Below, piece after piece: positions 35,440 to 48,459 of a stretch of DNA of 64,000 bases (positions are counted from its first letter, which is position 1; each line of letters begins with the position of its first letter). The position numbers were made by a program, and so were the translations under genes. The stretch lies in NCBI RefSeq assembly GCF_046630445.1, contig NC_092333.1, forward strand, positions 333,323,501 through 333,387,500, read 5' to 3'. The stretch comes from Rutidosis leptorrhynchoides (Eukaryota; Streptophyta; Magnoliopsida; Asterales; Asteraceae). The notes below the pieces were generated by a model. That model was not told the DNA's origin and did no database searches. It was given only the letters and a program-made list of their open reading frames with translations.

Positions 35440-38400
35440 TGTGATGACCCGAGAATTTCCGATCAAATTTAAACTTTATCTTTATATTATCCCGACACGA
35501 TAAGCAAAGTTTGTTAAGTTGAATCTCAAAAGTTTTAAAATGTGTTCATACATTCATTTAACCTCGACCAGATTCCAACGATTCACGAACCCTTAATTGT
35601 AAACAGAGATGTATAATTATATAATTAAATAATTCTATATAGTAAATTAAATATATTAATGAACTATTATATGATTTAGTTATTATGAAAGATAACAAAG
35701 AATAACTAAAAATTGTTATTTTATTATATAGAGTGAATTGAATATATAGGATTTTGAACATAAATGGTCAATGATAACAAGGTATTAAAAGAATAATACT
35801 TTGAGGTTATATTTACATATGTAGTAAAATTTGATGTTTAAAACATAATTATAGATAGTAGTCTGAATATTATATATATAATATAATATCTATACATAAT
35901 TATTACTATATATATATATATTGTTAAAATGTACAAACATTAATATATATAATATATATTATATAAAAAAATCAATATTATATAACTAATTGTATACAAT
36001 ATTAAATATGTGAAATTTCAAGTTACAATATAATCATTATTTTACTATTGTTATTATTATCTTTCTTATTATCATTAAAGTAAATATTAATACTAAAAAT
36101 TAATATCAGAATTATTAATATTATTATATAAATGTAAAATTTAATACATGTAACATATTATATCCTTATTATTACTAGTATTATTAATATTATTATTTTA
36201 AATACATATGACATATAGATATGAAACCTGATACATGTAACTTACTATATCTTAATCATTACTTGTATTATCATTAGATATTATTTTTACTTTTATCATT
36301 AATAATCATTATTTATATTATAAATACTATTATAATGATAATACAAAGATAATATAAAGTATTATTATTATCATTATTAACATCATATTTAAGAGTAATA
36401 TTAATAATTATTTGTATTAACAAGTATTGTTAGGGTTATTGTTAACTATTATTATTATTATAATTATTTAAATACTTATTATTCTTATTTGTAATATTAT
36501 TATATATTTATAATTATTTATAATTATAATTAATATTAAATAGCTGTAAAAAATTTGGGATCCCCTTTAACATCATAAAGAGACTTTAACAGTTTTGTTT
36601 TCTTCCCCAAAATTGATACCAGACGAATTATACATATATATCACTCCAAAATTAGTTTCAAATCGCTTTCCATCTGTAGATGATGATCTCACTTCTGTAC
36701 TTATATTCGAAATCAAAAACAGATGAATACAAAATCAGTTGAAAGTCGTTCTTTGCTTTTACTTTTTTTTTTTATATTTCTTTGTACTGGATGGAATATT
36801 ATGTCGACCATCAATCTATATCTAACAGACGAATCGATCAATGAGTTGGGAAGAATCGTTCAGCTCTTTTTAAAATCAAATTAAAAACAGAAACCATCGA
36901 AGGACACAGTTAAACTCTGTACGTGTTCATTTTTATTAAAAAGATCGATTTTGAAGTTAAATAAAAATGTAATAATGCAGTTGTTATTGGAATCCCTACA
37001 TAAAACTATCTACAAACTTTCAATTCTCAATTCTTCGTAACGGATTCCAATTTAAGAGTCAAACTTTAATTTTAGAAAGTCAAAGAGATGTTCATCATCA
37101 AAATTCGTGATTATGTTAATGTTTTATGATCAATTAACGATGCAGGAAGTTTCTAATAACAATTAAAAACCTTTTTCATGTTGAAAGCATCATCTAAAAC
37201 GGTCTAGATTTTCAATTTTATGTTTGAGTTCTTCATGGTTGTTAACGGGCTGCCGCTGCTGCTGTTATAATTCTTTTGTTAGATTTTTTTTTTCTGATCA
37301 TCTCAATTCATTGTTTCTATTACATTTGAACATCCTAAACCCATTCATTTAAATAACTGTTAATGTGGTGCCTCTGGTTGATCGAATTAATCTAGTGAAG
37401 AAGGAGATGAATATGAAATAGATAAATAATACGGGTTATATTAAAAGGAGTTGGGTTAGTCTCAGGAAAAATAGAAATGGCTCAGTGGTGTGGGGTGATA
37501 GGGTGTGAGCGGGAGGTCACGGGTTCGAGCCCGGTCAGGTGCAATTCTTTTTAGAAGAAGGATTCAAAGGGTATACACTTTTATATATTTTTATTTATTA
37601 TTAGTGTTATTGTTATTAATATAGTTATCATTATTATTGTTATTATTTATTAAGTATATTAATACTAAATATTATTAGAATCATAATTATTATTATTTAT
37701 ACCATAATCATAAGTATTATAACCATTATTTTTATTATTAGTCTTATAAGTATTATTAATATATTTATAATTGTTAAATGTATCATTTAAGTATTATTAT
37801 TATTATTATTATGGTTATTATTATTATTATCATTAAGTATTAGAATTATTATTATGTCTAAATTTAAAACTGAAGATATTAGAATATTAAGAAGAGAATT
37901 ATGAAATAAAAATGTTATAATTAAGTTATGAATTAAGTATAATATAAGTAAGATTAAGTAAAAATCATGATTTAAAAAGTATTGTTATAAACATTAAATT
38001 CAAAACCTCGAATATGAAAATAATAGGTTGCTATGAATAATATTATGTAATATGTATAAATTTATGAATTTAAAAACTATGGATAAAATTATAATTTAAG
38101 TAAGCTATAAATTATTATTATCATTATTATTAAAACTATTACTAACACTATTATTATTAAAAATTAGTATCATTATCATCATTATGATTATTTTTACTAA
38201 AATTATTATTTTGTTTTCATTAAAACTATCATCATTCTTATTATCAGTATTATCTATATCATTATTATTAAAAATGATTGCGTTTAGGAAAATAAAAGTT
38301 TTAAAAGATATTACTAAGATTATAAGTATGTTTTAATCATATTAACAAAATTTATATAAATAATCATATATATAACAAGTTAGGATTTCTATTAAAATAC

Positions 38401-39469
38401 TAAACAAATATATATTAATATAACTATATTGATATTAAACATTTCGAATATATACACAAACTAAATATATACATATTATATAATTTAAGATATAAGATAT
38501 AAACTTGTTCAATTATGATTATACATTTTAATATATATACAAATGATATAGGTTCGTGAATCCGAGGAAAACCCTATACTTGTTCAATGTCGTTCTATGT
38601 ATTTTTACTACAAAATACATTAGGTGAGTTTCATTAATCCCTTTTTAAATGCTTTTGCAATATATATTTTTGGGACTGAGAATACATGCGCTGTTTTTAT
38701 AACTGTTTTACGAAATAGACACAAGTACGTGAAACTACATTCTATGGTTGAATTATCGAAATCGAATATGCCCCTTTTTATTAAGTCTGGTAATCTAAGA
38801 ATTAGGGAACAGACACCCTAATTGACGCGAATCCTAAAGATAGATCTATCGGGCCCAACAAGCCCCATCCAAAGTACTGGATGCTTTAGTACTTCGAAAT
38901 TTATATCATGTCCGAAGGAGGATCCCGGAAGGATGGGGATATTCTTATATGCATATTGTGAATGTCGGTTACCAGGTGTTCAATCCATATGAATGATATT
39001 TTTTTGTCTCTATGCATGGGACGTATGTTTACGAGAAATGGAAATATGAAATCTTGTGGTCTATTAAAATTATGAAATGATTATTTATGTTAAACTAATG
39101 AACTCACAAACCTTTTGGTTGACACTTTAAAGCATGTTTATTCTCAGGTACGAAAGAAATCTTCCGCTGTGCATTTGCTCATTTTAGAGATATTACTCGG
39201 AGTCAATCATGACATGTGTCAAAAGAGGTTGCATTCGAGTCGTTGAGTTCATTAAGATTATTATTAAGTCAATTATAGTAAGATATATTACGAAATGGTA
39301 TGCATGTTGTCAACTTTCGATGTAATGAAAGATTGTATTTTCAAAAACGAATGCAATGTTTGTAAAATGTATCATATAGAGGTCAAGTACCTCGCGATGT
39401 AATCAACTGTTGTGAATCGTTTATAATCGATATGGACTTCGTCTGAATGGATTAGGAAGGGGTATGACA
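35440..39469 (+). repeat. Element B 3' LTR (4030 bp)
   Basis: TGTGATGACCCG to GGTATGACA. It is collinear with 14277-18301, including the simple-sequence middle and the tRNA-like module. Followed by the GTTGT duplication. Confidence 0.95.
37476..37552 (+). ncRNA. tRNA-like (SINE-type) pol III module inside B 3' LTR
   Basis: Box A-like TGGCTCAGTGG (37478-37488), box B GGTTCGAGCCC (37522-37532) and T5 (37548-37552). It is the partner of the 5' LTR module, so it was present before B last transposed. Confidence 0.6.
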
Positions 39470-39474
39470 GTTGT
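39470..39474. repeat. Target site duplication of element B (right)
   Basis: GTTGT, matching 14272-14276. Confidence 0.95.
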
Positions 39475-40277
39475 AATCAAAATAGCTAGCCATTTGTCAA
39501 ACATAAACCTTCCGCACCTCCACTACTTCTACTCCACCACCACATCCACATCACTATTTCTCAAAAAATCCAGAAAATGAGATTCCTTCCGAAAACTCGA
39601 TGTTATAAACTTTTCAAGTATCATGGCAAAGGTCTTGAAAAAGTTTACTGGCTAAAAGTTTCTCGAGATGAAGTCTCAAAAAAAAAAAATTTTGATTTTC
39701 AAGTTCTGAAAAAAGGAGCAGAACTATATAAAGAGAAACGCTGAAGAGAACTCGACCAAAAGTGATTATCAATTGAAGAAAAGTTCCGAAGTGCTTCTCA
39801 AAATACTTCAGCACTCCTATCTATTCGAATAAAAGTCTGTATAAAGACTGCATTACCCTTTTATCTCACCCCTCAAAAACAACTCACTACCACTCCAAAA
39901 TTCCTTTCCCATCATTGACAAATGACCTATAAAAGCTGAGATTACTACCGCTCTCACATTAGCAGCAAGGATTTGAGTCTTTATCAAGCCTATGACGATG
40001 GGTGCAGCATGACTGGCTATGAGTGTATTCATTTCTTAGATCTATAGGGAACCCTAAATACTTGAGTGATTTGAGTGATCCGTGAAAGCTAGCCTATGTC
40101 ATGTAACCTCCTCGCATGCTTGAAGAGATAACTTCAATCCTAACATAGATGACTCACCTTATCTTTTTACTCTTATAATAAAAGCAAACCGCTTAGGCTA
40201 TTAGAAAATAAACACTGAAAATATTCTTAAGAATGAGAGTTTGCGTGAGGACAAGCAAAGTCTAAGTGTGGGATATT
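39475..40277 (+). other. Element G 3' non-coding region and polypurine tract
   Basis: Continuation of G after the B insertion. No significant ORF. It ends with GTCTAAGTGTGGGATATT at 40260-40277, the purine-rich motif typical of Athila/Tat elements just before the 3' LTR. Confidence 0.75.
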
Positions 40278-42228
40278 TGATATCGGCTAAAAAGTCACGT
40301 TTTCACCCCGGTATTAAGGCCCAAAAACAAGAAAGATTCGAACTTTGTCGGAAAAATACCCACTTCTTCGGTTAGAATTGAAGAACAAGTAATTACGAAG
40401 GCGGTGCAAAAAGAATCAAGAGAATCGGAGCTAAAACGAAGATTCTAGAACGAAAACGGTGAAAGACAAGAAATCAAGTTACGATCCAGGGAATCAAGGC
40501 TGACCAGCATCAAAAACGACCTACCATACAGCCTACCATACAGACTTCCAGTATGGGGTATGGCCTGCCACACGGCCCAGCAAACGCCCCCAAGAAACGG
40601 ACTGCCAGTCAAACGGGCTGCCAAATACGGGCCACCATACGGCCAGCCAGCCGTATTTTGGCAAAATCCTAGTCTATTTAAAGGGTCTTTGTCATTCATT
40701 CCAACACACACTTCAATTCACTTCTTTCTCTCTCTTATACAATATTAGTCATACTCTCAAGGCCTTCGACTCCGTGCGGGAAACCTAGTACCCGGAGAAG
40801 AACACTGAAGATTGTATTAGGAGCGGTCTGGAGTCTTGAAGTTGTCACTCTTTTAATCTACTGGTACTTGTACCCTTTATTTTATATAATGTTTTATGAT
40901 ATTGTTTCCATGATTAGCGAGTAGTTATCTTTAGTGTATGCTATGATGTAAGGAGTTATAATGCCGAAATAATATTATGGTCTGTGTATGCTGTTGAAAT
41001 GCTTTTCGATTATGCTTTAAACTCAATCGTTTTTGCAACTAATAGAACGTAGTTATAGGCTCTGTTATTAGGAAATCACGAACCCCGATTCAGAGTACAC
41101 TATCTGTGTCACCCCTTGGTAAGAGAAGTCTATCGGATACAACATAAGATCGACCGAGGCACATCGGTTGTAGTAATTCTATCGAGCTTTGGATTCCGAC
41201 TAAGGACTCTTTTGTAGTGAAACATCTGACTAGACGCTTAGTACATTGTCGGTCCTAGACCATGCTAATATAGTCACCAAGCATATAAACTTCGTACGTG
41301 CACGCTGAAGCACAGTGGTTGTTGTAAGCTGTACCTCTGCTAAGTAAGGCCATAGAATCCGGTTAGTGTTGACCAATACACTGCACCATAACGCGGTCTC
41401 AAGCATTGCACCCCACTTGAGGGATTCTTAGTTAATTAAGGAACTGTTTATTTAGACACATAAAGGATTGGACCGTTAGGATAATCGAACGTGTTCATGC
41501 AAGTTAGCTTGACTTGGCCATGGTGTTCTTTATGGTTGAACTCTTTTTAAGGGCCTAACTATCTTTTACCAACCATTAACGAAAGCATTGAAACGCATCA
41601 CGTCTCTCGGATATGGTAAACCATGTATTCTATTATGCTTAAGAAAGTTTAGACCATTTTGGAATGTTAATACGTCACCCAACCGAGTCGCTCAATTGGA
41701 TGAGCCGTCTGAACGTGTATGCATGTAGTCAGACTGCAAGGGCGTCGGGGGTAAGGGACGTTGTTGTCTATTCAGAATCTTCAAGCCTAACGCAGTACCC
41801 AGTGACATGTCTTATGACAGGGGCGTTTAGGACCAGTGTAATGAATATAGGGCCTCTGCCTATTCATGAGCCAGCATTCCATAATCTCGGCAGAATAACT
41901 GATGAAGTCATAGTATGCACTCACTTTAACCTTATCTGAATTATGAATTTTATCGCATTTATTTTATCTGTCTTATTAAATTAGAAAATCCTAAAAATAA
42001 ATATTCACTACTCCCTAACTATCTTAGGCTTAAATATAGGTTCGATTCTACTGATATCTCAAAAAAACGACTCTAGGTCATACTTCCCTTACTTATAAGG
42101 AGTAGTAAGATTTAGGCCCCGCTAAATATAAATTTAAAACAGTACCTTCCTCCCACGAGTGGCTGATCCTGGCGAGCCGTGGCCTGACGACACCACGCGA
42201 ATAAAAACTGTCTGTTTCGGCCATATCA
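40278..42228 (+). repeat. Element G 3' LTR (1951 bp)
   Basis: It begins TGATATCGGC and ends GGCCATATCA, which are near-perfect inverted ends. A TATA-like TATTTAAAG lies at 40675-40683, preceded by a GC-richer patch (40515-40660) with repeated CCATAC(A/G)GCC motifs. The G 5' LTR is outside the window. The next five bases (CGGTC, 42229-42233) should be its target duplication. Confidence 0.8.
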
Positions 42229-43667
42229 CGGTCCGCCATCAATTTCAGTTTGAGTTGTTTCAACAATTTGAATAATCACTTGATCAGACTCTACATTCTC
42301 AATCACATCATCAATACTTTGCATCATCTCAGATTCAACATTAACAGTTTGAGCTTGTGAAGTTGAAGCAGACCTCACACCACCACCCCTAGTGGAAATG
42401 TTCACCGTTAGAAATTCTCCATCTACTCATATCTCCCCCTTATGGCTATTCTGAGGATAAAAATCGTCATGTTCATTATCTCCGTGAGGGCTTAATGGAG
42501 GAGAACAAGAAGTAAGTGGATGTCTTAAATGAGCACGAAACATTTCTTGGAGTAAAGTACGTCGAATAACATCGATATTGAATTTGGAAAACATACGACC
42601 AAAGTATGCTTGCTCTAAAGCTTCATAATAATTTGGTGAACGTGGGGGTGATGGCAGAAAAGTAACAATCGGAACAGCATTATCAGTATCTGATGTTGTC
42701 GGTGATCTCGATGGAAGTGTGTGAGTTGCCGTGAGGGCAGGTGAGGATAAAGTTGTGGTATTATTCTTATATGTGGGTTGATACATACTACTAGTCATAT
42801 TGTCCCCTTCTGATGGAGGTTGACTAATAACCGGAGTTTTAGGCGCCGAAGACTCTTTCGGGTCACTCGCCTCCATGATATATGTCTCATGGGACTCTAG
42901 CGGAGTAGAAGAACTACCTGTCTTCTTAGCTTTCGTAGGCACATTTATGTACCCGACTCCTGAAGTCATCAATGTATCATGAGGTAATACATCTCTTTCA
43001 GTTAAAGACTCATCACCCAGACCCTGAGTTTCAAGATCTGAATGAGAAGTGGTTTAAAGCAATGGATCAATTTCTTGAACTAAAGGAACAGTCTGCTGGA
43101 AGTCTGATAAATTTTCCGAAGAAATGTCATGTTGACTCGTTTCCATGGGACGCGACAGATCTTCCTCATCAAGATAAGCCGAACCTCCAGACCCTGTTTG
43201 ACGTTGAGGCACTACAATATCTCTTAGATGAAGTATATCAGGAGGATTTCCTGCCAATATGCAGGGTGCCTTTTCATGGGTTTTGGGCTCCCCTTCGGCC
43301 GTTCTAGACTTTAATGACTGAGTTTCCTCAATCGATTGAGTCAACGCAGACTTTAATGTAGAGGAAGACTTTACTTCCTTTCTAGATACCGAAGCATCTC
43401 TTTGGGTAGGATTTATTCTTAAATCCTATTTAGATTGGATGGACTCATTGGTATTTTTTACCATCCTTGCGTTTAGTTTCTTGCCTACCTAAGCCGGAAC
43501 CTCATTTAGTGTAGGGCTTATTGTTATTTTTGGATGTGATACAGATATGGGTGAAGGAGTGCTAGATCTAGTTACGCGGGTTGTTGTCGGAGTCGAAGTC
43601 CTAGATCTAGTTACGCGGGTTGTTGTCGGAGTCAGAATCATCTCATTAGGTATATAATGTGTCTTCT
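42229..43667 (-). pseudogene. C-terminal part of the element F accessory ORF
   Basis: On the minus strand this continues the ORF of 52238-53375 across the insertion of D. Low-complexity Ser/Thr/Pro-rich peptide (43668 down to ~43054, then 42972-42427 with 181 open codons) has a few stops. Coding-like sequence runs up to the edge of the G LTR at 42229, so G inserted in it. A 33-bp segment (43562-43594) is repeated at 43601-43633 with a period of 39 bases, keeping frame. No domain recognised in this part. Confidence 0.5.
43663..43667. repeat. Target site duplication of element D (left)
   Basis: CTTCT, repeated at 52233-52237. Confidence 0.95.
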
Positions 43668-44397
43668 TGTGACGACCCAGAAATTTCTGACCAAATTTAA
43701 ACTTTAATCTTTATATTATTCCGACACGATAAGCAAAGTTTGTTAAGTTAAATCTATAGAATTTTAAACTGTGTTCATACATTCATTATAACCTCGACCA
43801 AATTCCGACGATTCACGAACCGTTATATATAAATAGATATGTATATGTATATATATATTATAACTTGAGAATATTAATAAAGTATTAAACGTATAATACT
43901 TTACACGAACGTATTTGTTTCAATATGATTTTTGACGAAATTAAAAAATATATATATTAAATGATTGAATTATCAGAAACATTGAATTATGATTACAAGT
44001 CTCTGTTGAGAGGTCCACTATGATTTGAGAAAATCTATTCCTCTTAACGATATTCAAAATAATTTGTAAAGCTATTTACGAAAGTTAGACAAAAGTTAGT
44101 GAAGAATTGGTTTCCATAATATTCTATTAATCTATTTTCAAACGTACAAAGACGTTTTTAGTTTAAAAAGAACTTTATTATTAAAACGTATATAACTTTT
44201 ATAAATATCTAAAATCACTTTTGACAACTCATCACTTAACCAGTATAATAAATATAACGATATTTATATTTTATTTCATTAAATATATATAACGATTTAA
44301 ATTAATATTATATATATTTATACGCGTATTATATATACATAGTTTTTATACTTTTACTATACTTTAACTTTACCTTTACTTTACTTTTACTTTACTT

Positions 44398-44550
44398 TAA
44401 CTTTAATAATTCACTTTAATAATTCACTTTAATAATTCATACTTTAATAATTCACTTTAATAATTCATACTTTAATAATTCACTTTAATAATTCATACTT
44501 TAATAATTCACTTTAATAATTCATACTTTAATAATTCACTTTAATAATTC
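44398..44550 (+). repeat. U3 minisatellite, D 5' LTR
   Basis: Eleven tandem CTTTAATAATTCA-type units, mostly alternating as a 28-bp doublet, end about a dozen bases before the TATA box. The 3' LTR has nine units, one doublet fewer. E has the same array at 59560-59670. Confidence 0.9.
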
Positions 44551-44560
44551 AAAAATTTAT

Positions 44561-44569
44561 TATAAATAG
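44561..44569 (+). promoter_or_regulatory. TATA box of element D 5' LTR
   Basis: TATAAATAG directly downstream of the minisatellite. Conserved at 50957-50965 in the 3' LTR and at 59541-59549 (minus strand) in E, so it is the likely core promoter of this family. Confidence 0.7.
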
Positions 44570-44633
44570 AATTCAATAGGTTTCATTATTTCATAGAAAC
44601 TTGAAAATATATTTCTCTAAACTCTCTCAATCG

Positions 44634-44751
<118 letters not shown>

Positions 44752-45832
44752 TTGCTCTGTATTATTTCAAGATATTATTAGTATACATAAAATATTACGA
44801 CGGAGTGTTGTCCGAGTGATTTCAAAATAGTTTTTTTGAATGAGTCGAAGCTAAGGAAATTATGGGTTATAGCTATGGAGGTGATAGGTATGGTTCATGG
44901 GTATGCTCTTGAGGTCAATCTAGTGTTTATCATCTCCGTTGCGTCTACGTACTTTCCTGCAATATTGAATCTCAATATTGATACGTTCGTGAATCCGAGG
45001 CCAACCTTGCACTTGTTAAATGACGTTATATGTATTTTTACTACGAAATACAGTATGGTGAGTTTCATTTACTCCCTTTTATATATATTTTTGGGACTGA
45101 GAATACATGCGCTGTTTTTATAAATGTTTTACGAAATAGGCACAAGTACTAAAACTAATTCTACGTGGGTTTAAACCAGAAATATACCCTTAGCTTGGTA
45201 ACATTAAACTACTTGTCTATGTACGGTTGGCGCGAATCCTAAAGATAGATCTATTGGGCCTGACAAACCCCATCCTGACTATGGGATGCTTTAGTACTTC
45301 GAGGTTATTTTAAACACACCTGATCTGGTGTACTTCAGAGGGTAAAACATGAACGTTAAGGCTTGTTACCGGGTGCCTACAACTTATAGAATACTTTTAT
45401 ACACTTGCGAGTGTACATATATTTATAAACGGAAATCTTGTGGTCTATTAATATATTGAAATAATTGTTATGATAAACCTATGAACTCACCAACCTTTTG
45501 GTTGACACTTTAATGCATGTTTATTCTCAGGTATTAAAGAAATCTTCCGCTGTGCATTAGCTCATTTTAAGGATAATACTTGGAGTCATTCATGGCATAT
45601 TTTGAAAGACGTTGCATTCGAGTCATTGAGTTCATCAAGATTATTATTAAGCCAATTATAGTTGGATGTATTATGAAATGGTGTGCATGCCGTCAACTTT
45701 CATTGTAAAGAAAGTTTGTCTTTTAAAAACGAATGCAATGTTTGTAAAATGTATCATATAGAGGTCAAATACCTCGCGATGTAATCAACTATTGTGAATC
45801 GTTTATAATGTATATGAACGGGTCCTTTCAGT

Positions 45833-45844
45833 TGGTATCAGAGC
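45833..45844 (+). other. Element D primer binding site (tRNA-iMet type)
   Basis: TGGTATCAGAGC two bases after the 5' LTR. Confidence 0.95.
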
Positions 45845-46218
45845 GGTGGTCTTAGCGAACCAGGTCTGCATTAGTGTGTCTAACTGATAGTCGTTAGGAT
45901 GCATTAGTGAGTCTGGACTTCGACCGTGTCTGCATGTCAAAAGTTGTGCTCATCATTTTTGTCGAAAATTACCTGCTTATCATTCTTAGTCTAGACACAT
46001 CTTATTGCATTGATTGTATGAATAGTGAATAGACAAAATTCATATCTTAGCGTATCTGCTAATTCATATCTTAGCGTATCTGTTACTGTAAACTTTCTCT
46101 GACATATTCCGTAAATTCCTCCGTAATCTACGAAACCTTTTGCTCTATATAATTAGAATATCACCCGATAGCCGGAAAATCATTTCATATCGAAAAATTC
46201 TTTATTCAATCGTACAAA

Positions 46219-46653
46219 ATGGAATTCGTCATTAGTTCAAGTCCCTCGGATTCCGAAATGGAATCCCACTCAAGTTCCGAAAGCAGTGTGACCGGAATGG
46301 ATCAACAAATTAGTCATCATCTATTCTGGATGAATTGGGGATGGGTTTGTAGCCTCCTTAATCATTGGAGACAAGAAGAAGGTGATCCCTTCCATCCACC
46401 ACATTGCCCTCTTGGCGAAGAACCTGAAGCACTTACCGGCGAACCTATCCGAAACACCATTTTCTCTCTTATTTCTAGAGTATCTCATCACGATTACGTA
46501 CTACACCAAATTCTAGATTTTATTTATCCGCTCGTCCGAACCGACAATCACCCTGGTGTAATAGAAGAAGTCAACAAGCTTCGCGCTCGGGTAGTGGCTT
46601 TGGAGAATATGGTGCAAAGGTTACAAACACTAGCAGCAGCACCAGCAGCATAA
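46219..46653 (+). CDS. Short sense ORF of the B/D/E family (144 codons, unknown)
   Basis: First ORF after the primer binding site. Layout: Ser-rich acidic N-terminus (1-30), an aromatic core (FWMNWGWVCSLLNHW, ~35-50), a conserved EGDPFHPPHCPL and EPEALTGEPIRNTIFSLIS stretch, and a heptad-like C-terminal helix (EEVNKLRARVVALENMVQRL) ending in Ala-rich sequence. Compared with the E copy I count about 18 silent and 16 replacement differences over 131 codons, with no indel and the same stop, which points to past protein-level constraint. It may be a Gag-like or RNA-packaging protein, but no zinc knuckle or known domain is visible. Confidence 0.65.
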   Translation: MEFVISSSPSDSEMESHSSSESSVTGMDQQISHHLFWMNWGWVCSLLNHWRQEEGDPFHPPHCPLGEEPEALTGEPIRNTIFSLISRVSHHDYVLHQILDFIYPLVRTDNHPGVIEEVNKLRARVVALENMVQRLQTLAAAPAA

Positions 46654-46849
46654 CCAGTACCACCATCAGCAACACCAACAGTACCACCACCACCACCAAC
46701 AACAACATCCACATCCCACACCACAACATCACAATCTGTATCTCAAACATCAACGTCATACGCACTGTAAATATCCAGGAATATCAACAACAACAAACGA
46801 TGAAGTATTAATTCATAAACTTCATTGAAGATATATCTCTGCGGCAGTT

Positions 46850-46886
46850 ATGTAATCTCCAAAATCTTAGAGATTATTTAATTCTG
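46850..46886. other. AATCTC hairpin after the short ORF, element D
   Basis: TATGTAATCTCCAA then AATC then TTAGAGATTATTTAA; imperfect version of the perfect hairpin at 19251-19286. Confidence 0.6.
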
Positions 46887-47691
46887 ACCGTAAATCGGAT
46901 GAGTGAACGGAGATGGTAGAGTAGAAACTTTGATCGAAAATGGTGTACGATTTACAAGATTGAATTGTTTTACCAACAGCATCAACAGGACCGTAGCATC
47001 ATCAACACAGTCAGTGCCATCAGTATCGTCAGAATCAACAGCACCTGTAACATCACAAACTCTGTCAGTTCAAGAATCATTGTGGACATCATTACGAATC
47101 AACAACAAATATATTGTATCAACGAGTTATGAAGTATTAACTCATTTCCAATCGAAAGATTTATATGTATATTTTATATGTATAAATTTTTAAACCATAA
47201 TAAATCTTCCCGTACTAAGCTATTATGTGTGAATCTTAACTACTCAGTTAATTCATATTACAAATATGCAATGATGTACGTCCTTCGTCCGCAACTTAAC
47301 CATCGTTAATTACAATCTCTGTCTCAATTCAATAAAATTCCAATTCATAATAAATCAAGTGTATTATTCGATTTTACACTTTCATCATCGATGTACTCGA
47401 AACTTTTCAAATAACATCATTCGTACCTTGCGAAGTTCACAAGAATTTCACGAAAATCAACAAATAACAAAGTAATGATTCATAATTTCAATATTATTGA
47501 AGAAATACTTATGCAATTTATAAAGTTTTAGGGATTACTCAATTCTAGTTCTAACCATAAAACAAATGAGTTTAATTTAATATTAACTCATTAAATCTAT
47601 ATTACATCTAAAGAAAATATACACATATATTTTCATAAAGACTGTAATAAACTTCTTTTGTACAAAATATTAATTGTGAAAATTTTTTTTA

Positions 47692-47708
47692 ACGGGTAGG
47701 TAATACCC
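47692..47708. promoter_or_regulatory. Internal GGGTAGGTA palindrome, element D
   Basis: CGGGTAGGTAATACCCG preceded by AA, matching sites in A, B and C. Confidence 0.6.
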
Positions 47709-48140
47709 GAGAGATGTATAAATTCACAATTAATATATTACATTTTTCGAAACTGATTCAGCAATCATCAACTATACTCCCTACTTTCACAACAATATCC
47801 ATTCTTTCATATAAATCAAAACAATCATACTCATTCAAATTCAATTACATATTCTGATTTTGAAATCGCATAATTCAATTCGAAACATAACCAGTATCAT
47901 TACTCTTAGATTCCTATATCTTTCAAAGCTATACTTTGACTTCAAAACTGTGTTAGAACATTATATGTATTAACGATTACAATATGTGCTCAAACCCTTC
48001 GAAATTCCTGAAGACACTTCAACTAAGGAACAATCGAGATGATGATCCAACCACATGTTACCCACAGTTATACACCTGAAAAACTCTCAAAACCCAAGTC
48101 ATAGTTCGATACATATCCGTGTTAGACCCTTTGGCATTTA

Positions 48141-48359
48141 CTAGCTAAAATAACTTTTCAATTCCGTTTCAAAATAGACAGTTTTGTCACAGCTCCAGCA
48201 AGTCAACTTCGACTTCTCAATCAAAACAGTCTTATTATAACCTCGATAGATACGTTGCCCTTTCGCCAACATTACTGGGGAATCGTTTATATTCACCACA
48301 TTAGCAATAAACTTACCAACAACTTCACTGATCTTTGACTTTCCAAAAAAAAAAATCAT
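48141..48359 (-). CDS. Antisense ORF with SCWSCD-type motif, element D (72 codons)
   Basis: Opposite to the LTR polarity. It reads SKISEVVGKFIANVV, then a basic middle and CWSCDKTVYFETELKSYF at the C-terminus. E (62813-63010) has the same start and end blocks. The CxxC pair could bind metal but four ligands are not visible. Family unknown. It could be a captured host exon; it is short, so confidence is limited. Confidence 0.45.
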   Translation of the reverse strand: MIFFFGKSKISEVVGKFIANVVNINDSPVMLAKGQRIYRGYNKTVLIEKSKLTCWSCDKTVYFETELKSYFS

Positions 48360-48459
48360 TATAATTATCGAAACCCTATCATATATTCATTCGTACCTTA
48401 TAACAAGAATTGCCATACCAATTATTGAGAATCAGCAATCAGTATTTTGAAACCTCACA

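Larger units (their letters stand above)
14277..39469 (+). mobile_element. Element B: non-autonomous LTR retrotransposon, interrupted by element C
   Basis: Two ~4.0-kb LTRs (4025 and 4030 bp) in the same direction are flanked by GTTGT. An iMet primer binding site follows the first, and the polypurine context precedes the second. Without element C (20796-33848) the internal region is only about 4.1 kb. It has no gag-pol; it holds a degraded short ORF, fragments resembling poly(A)-binding protein, an antisense membrane-protein ORF and conserved hairpins. LTR divergence looks near 2% over the part I compared, higher than that of C, which fits the nesting. Confidence 0.93.
46654..48140 (+). other. 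Element D internal spacer
   Basis: The first ~90 bases are a CAC/ACA-rich stretch that would encode Thr/Pro-rich peptide beyond the stop. Then come the AATCTC hairpin (46850-46886), a 96-codon frame at 46903-47193 without recognisable domain, AT-rich sequence, and the GGGTAGGTA palindrome at 47692-47708. No convincing gene. Confidence 0.55.

Noticed and set aside
40445-40711. 88-codon frame on the minus strand in the G LTR (and 40560-40748 on plus)
   Set aside because: Arises from the GC-rich motif array; no domain and no conservation evidence.
43550-43640. Short direct repeats as a CRISPR-like array
   Set aside because: Only two copies with 39-base period inside a coding-like region; a tandem duplication in a plant genome.
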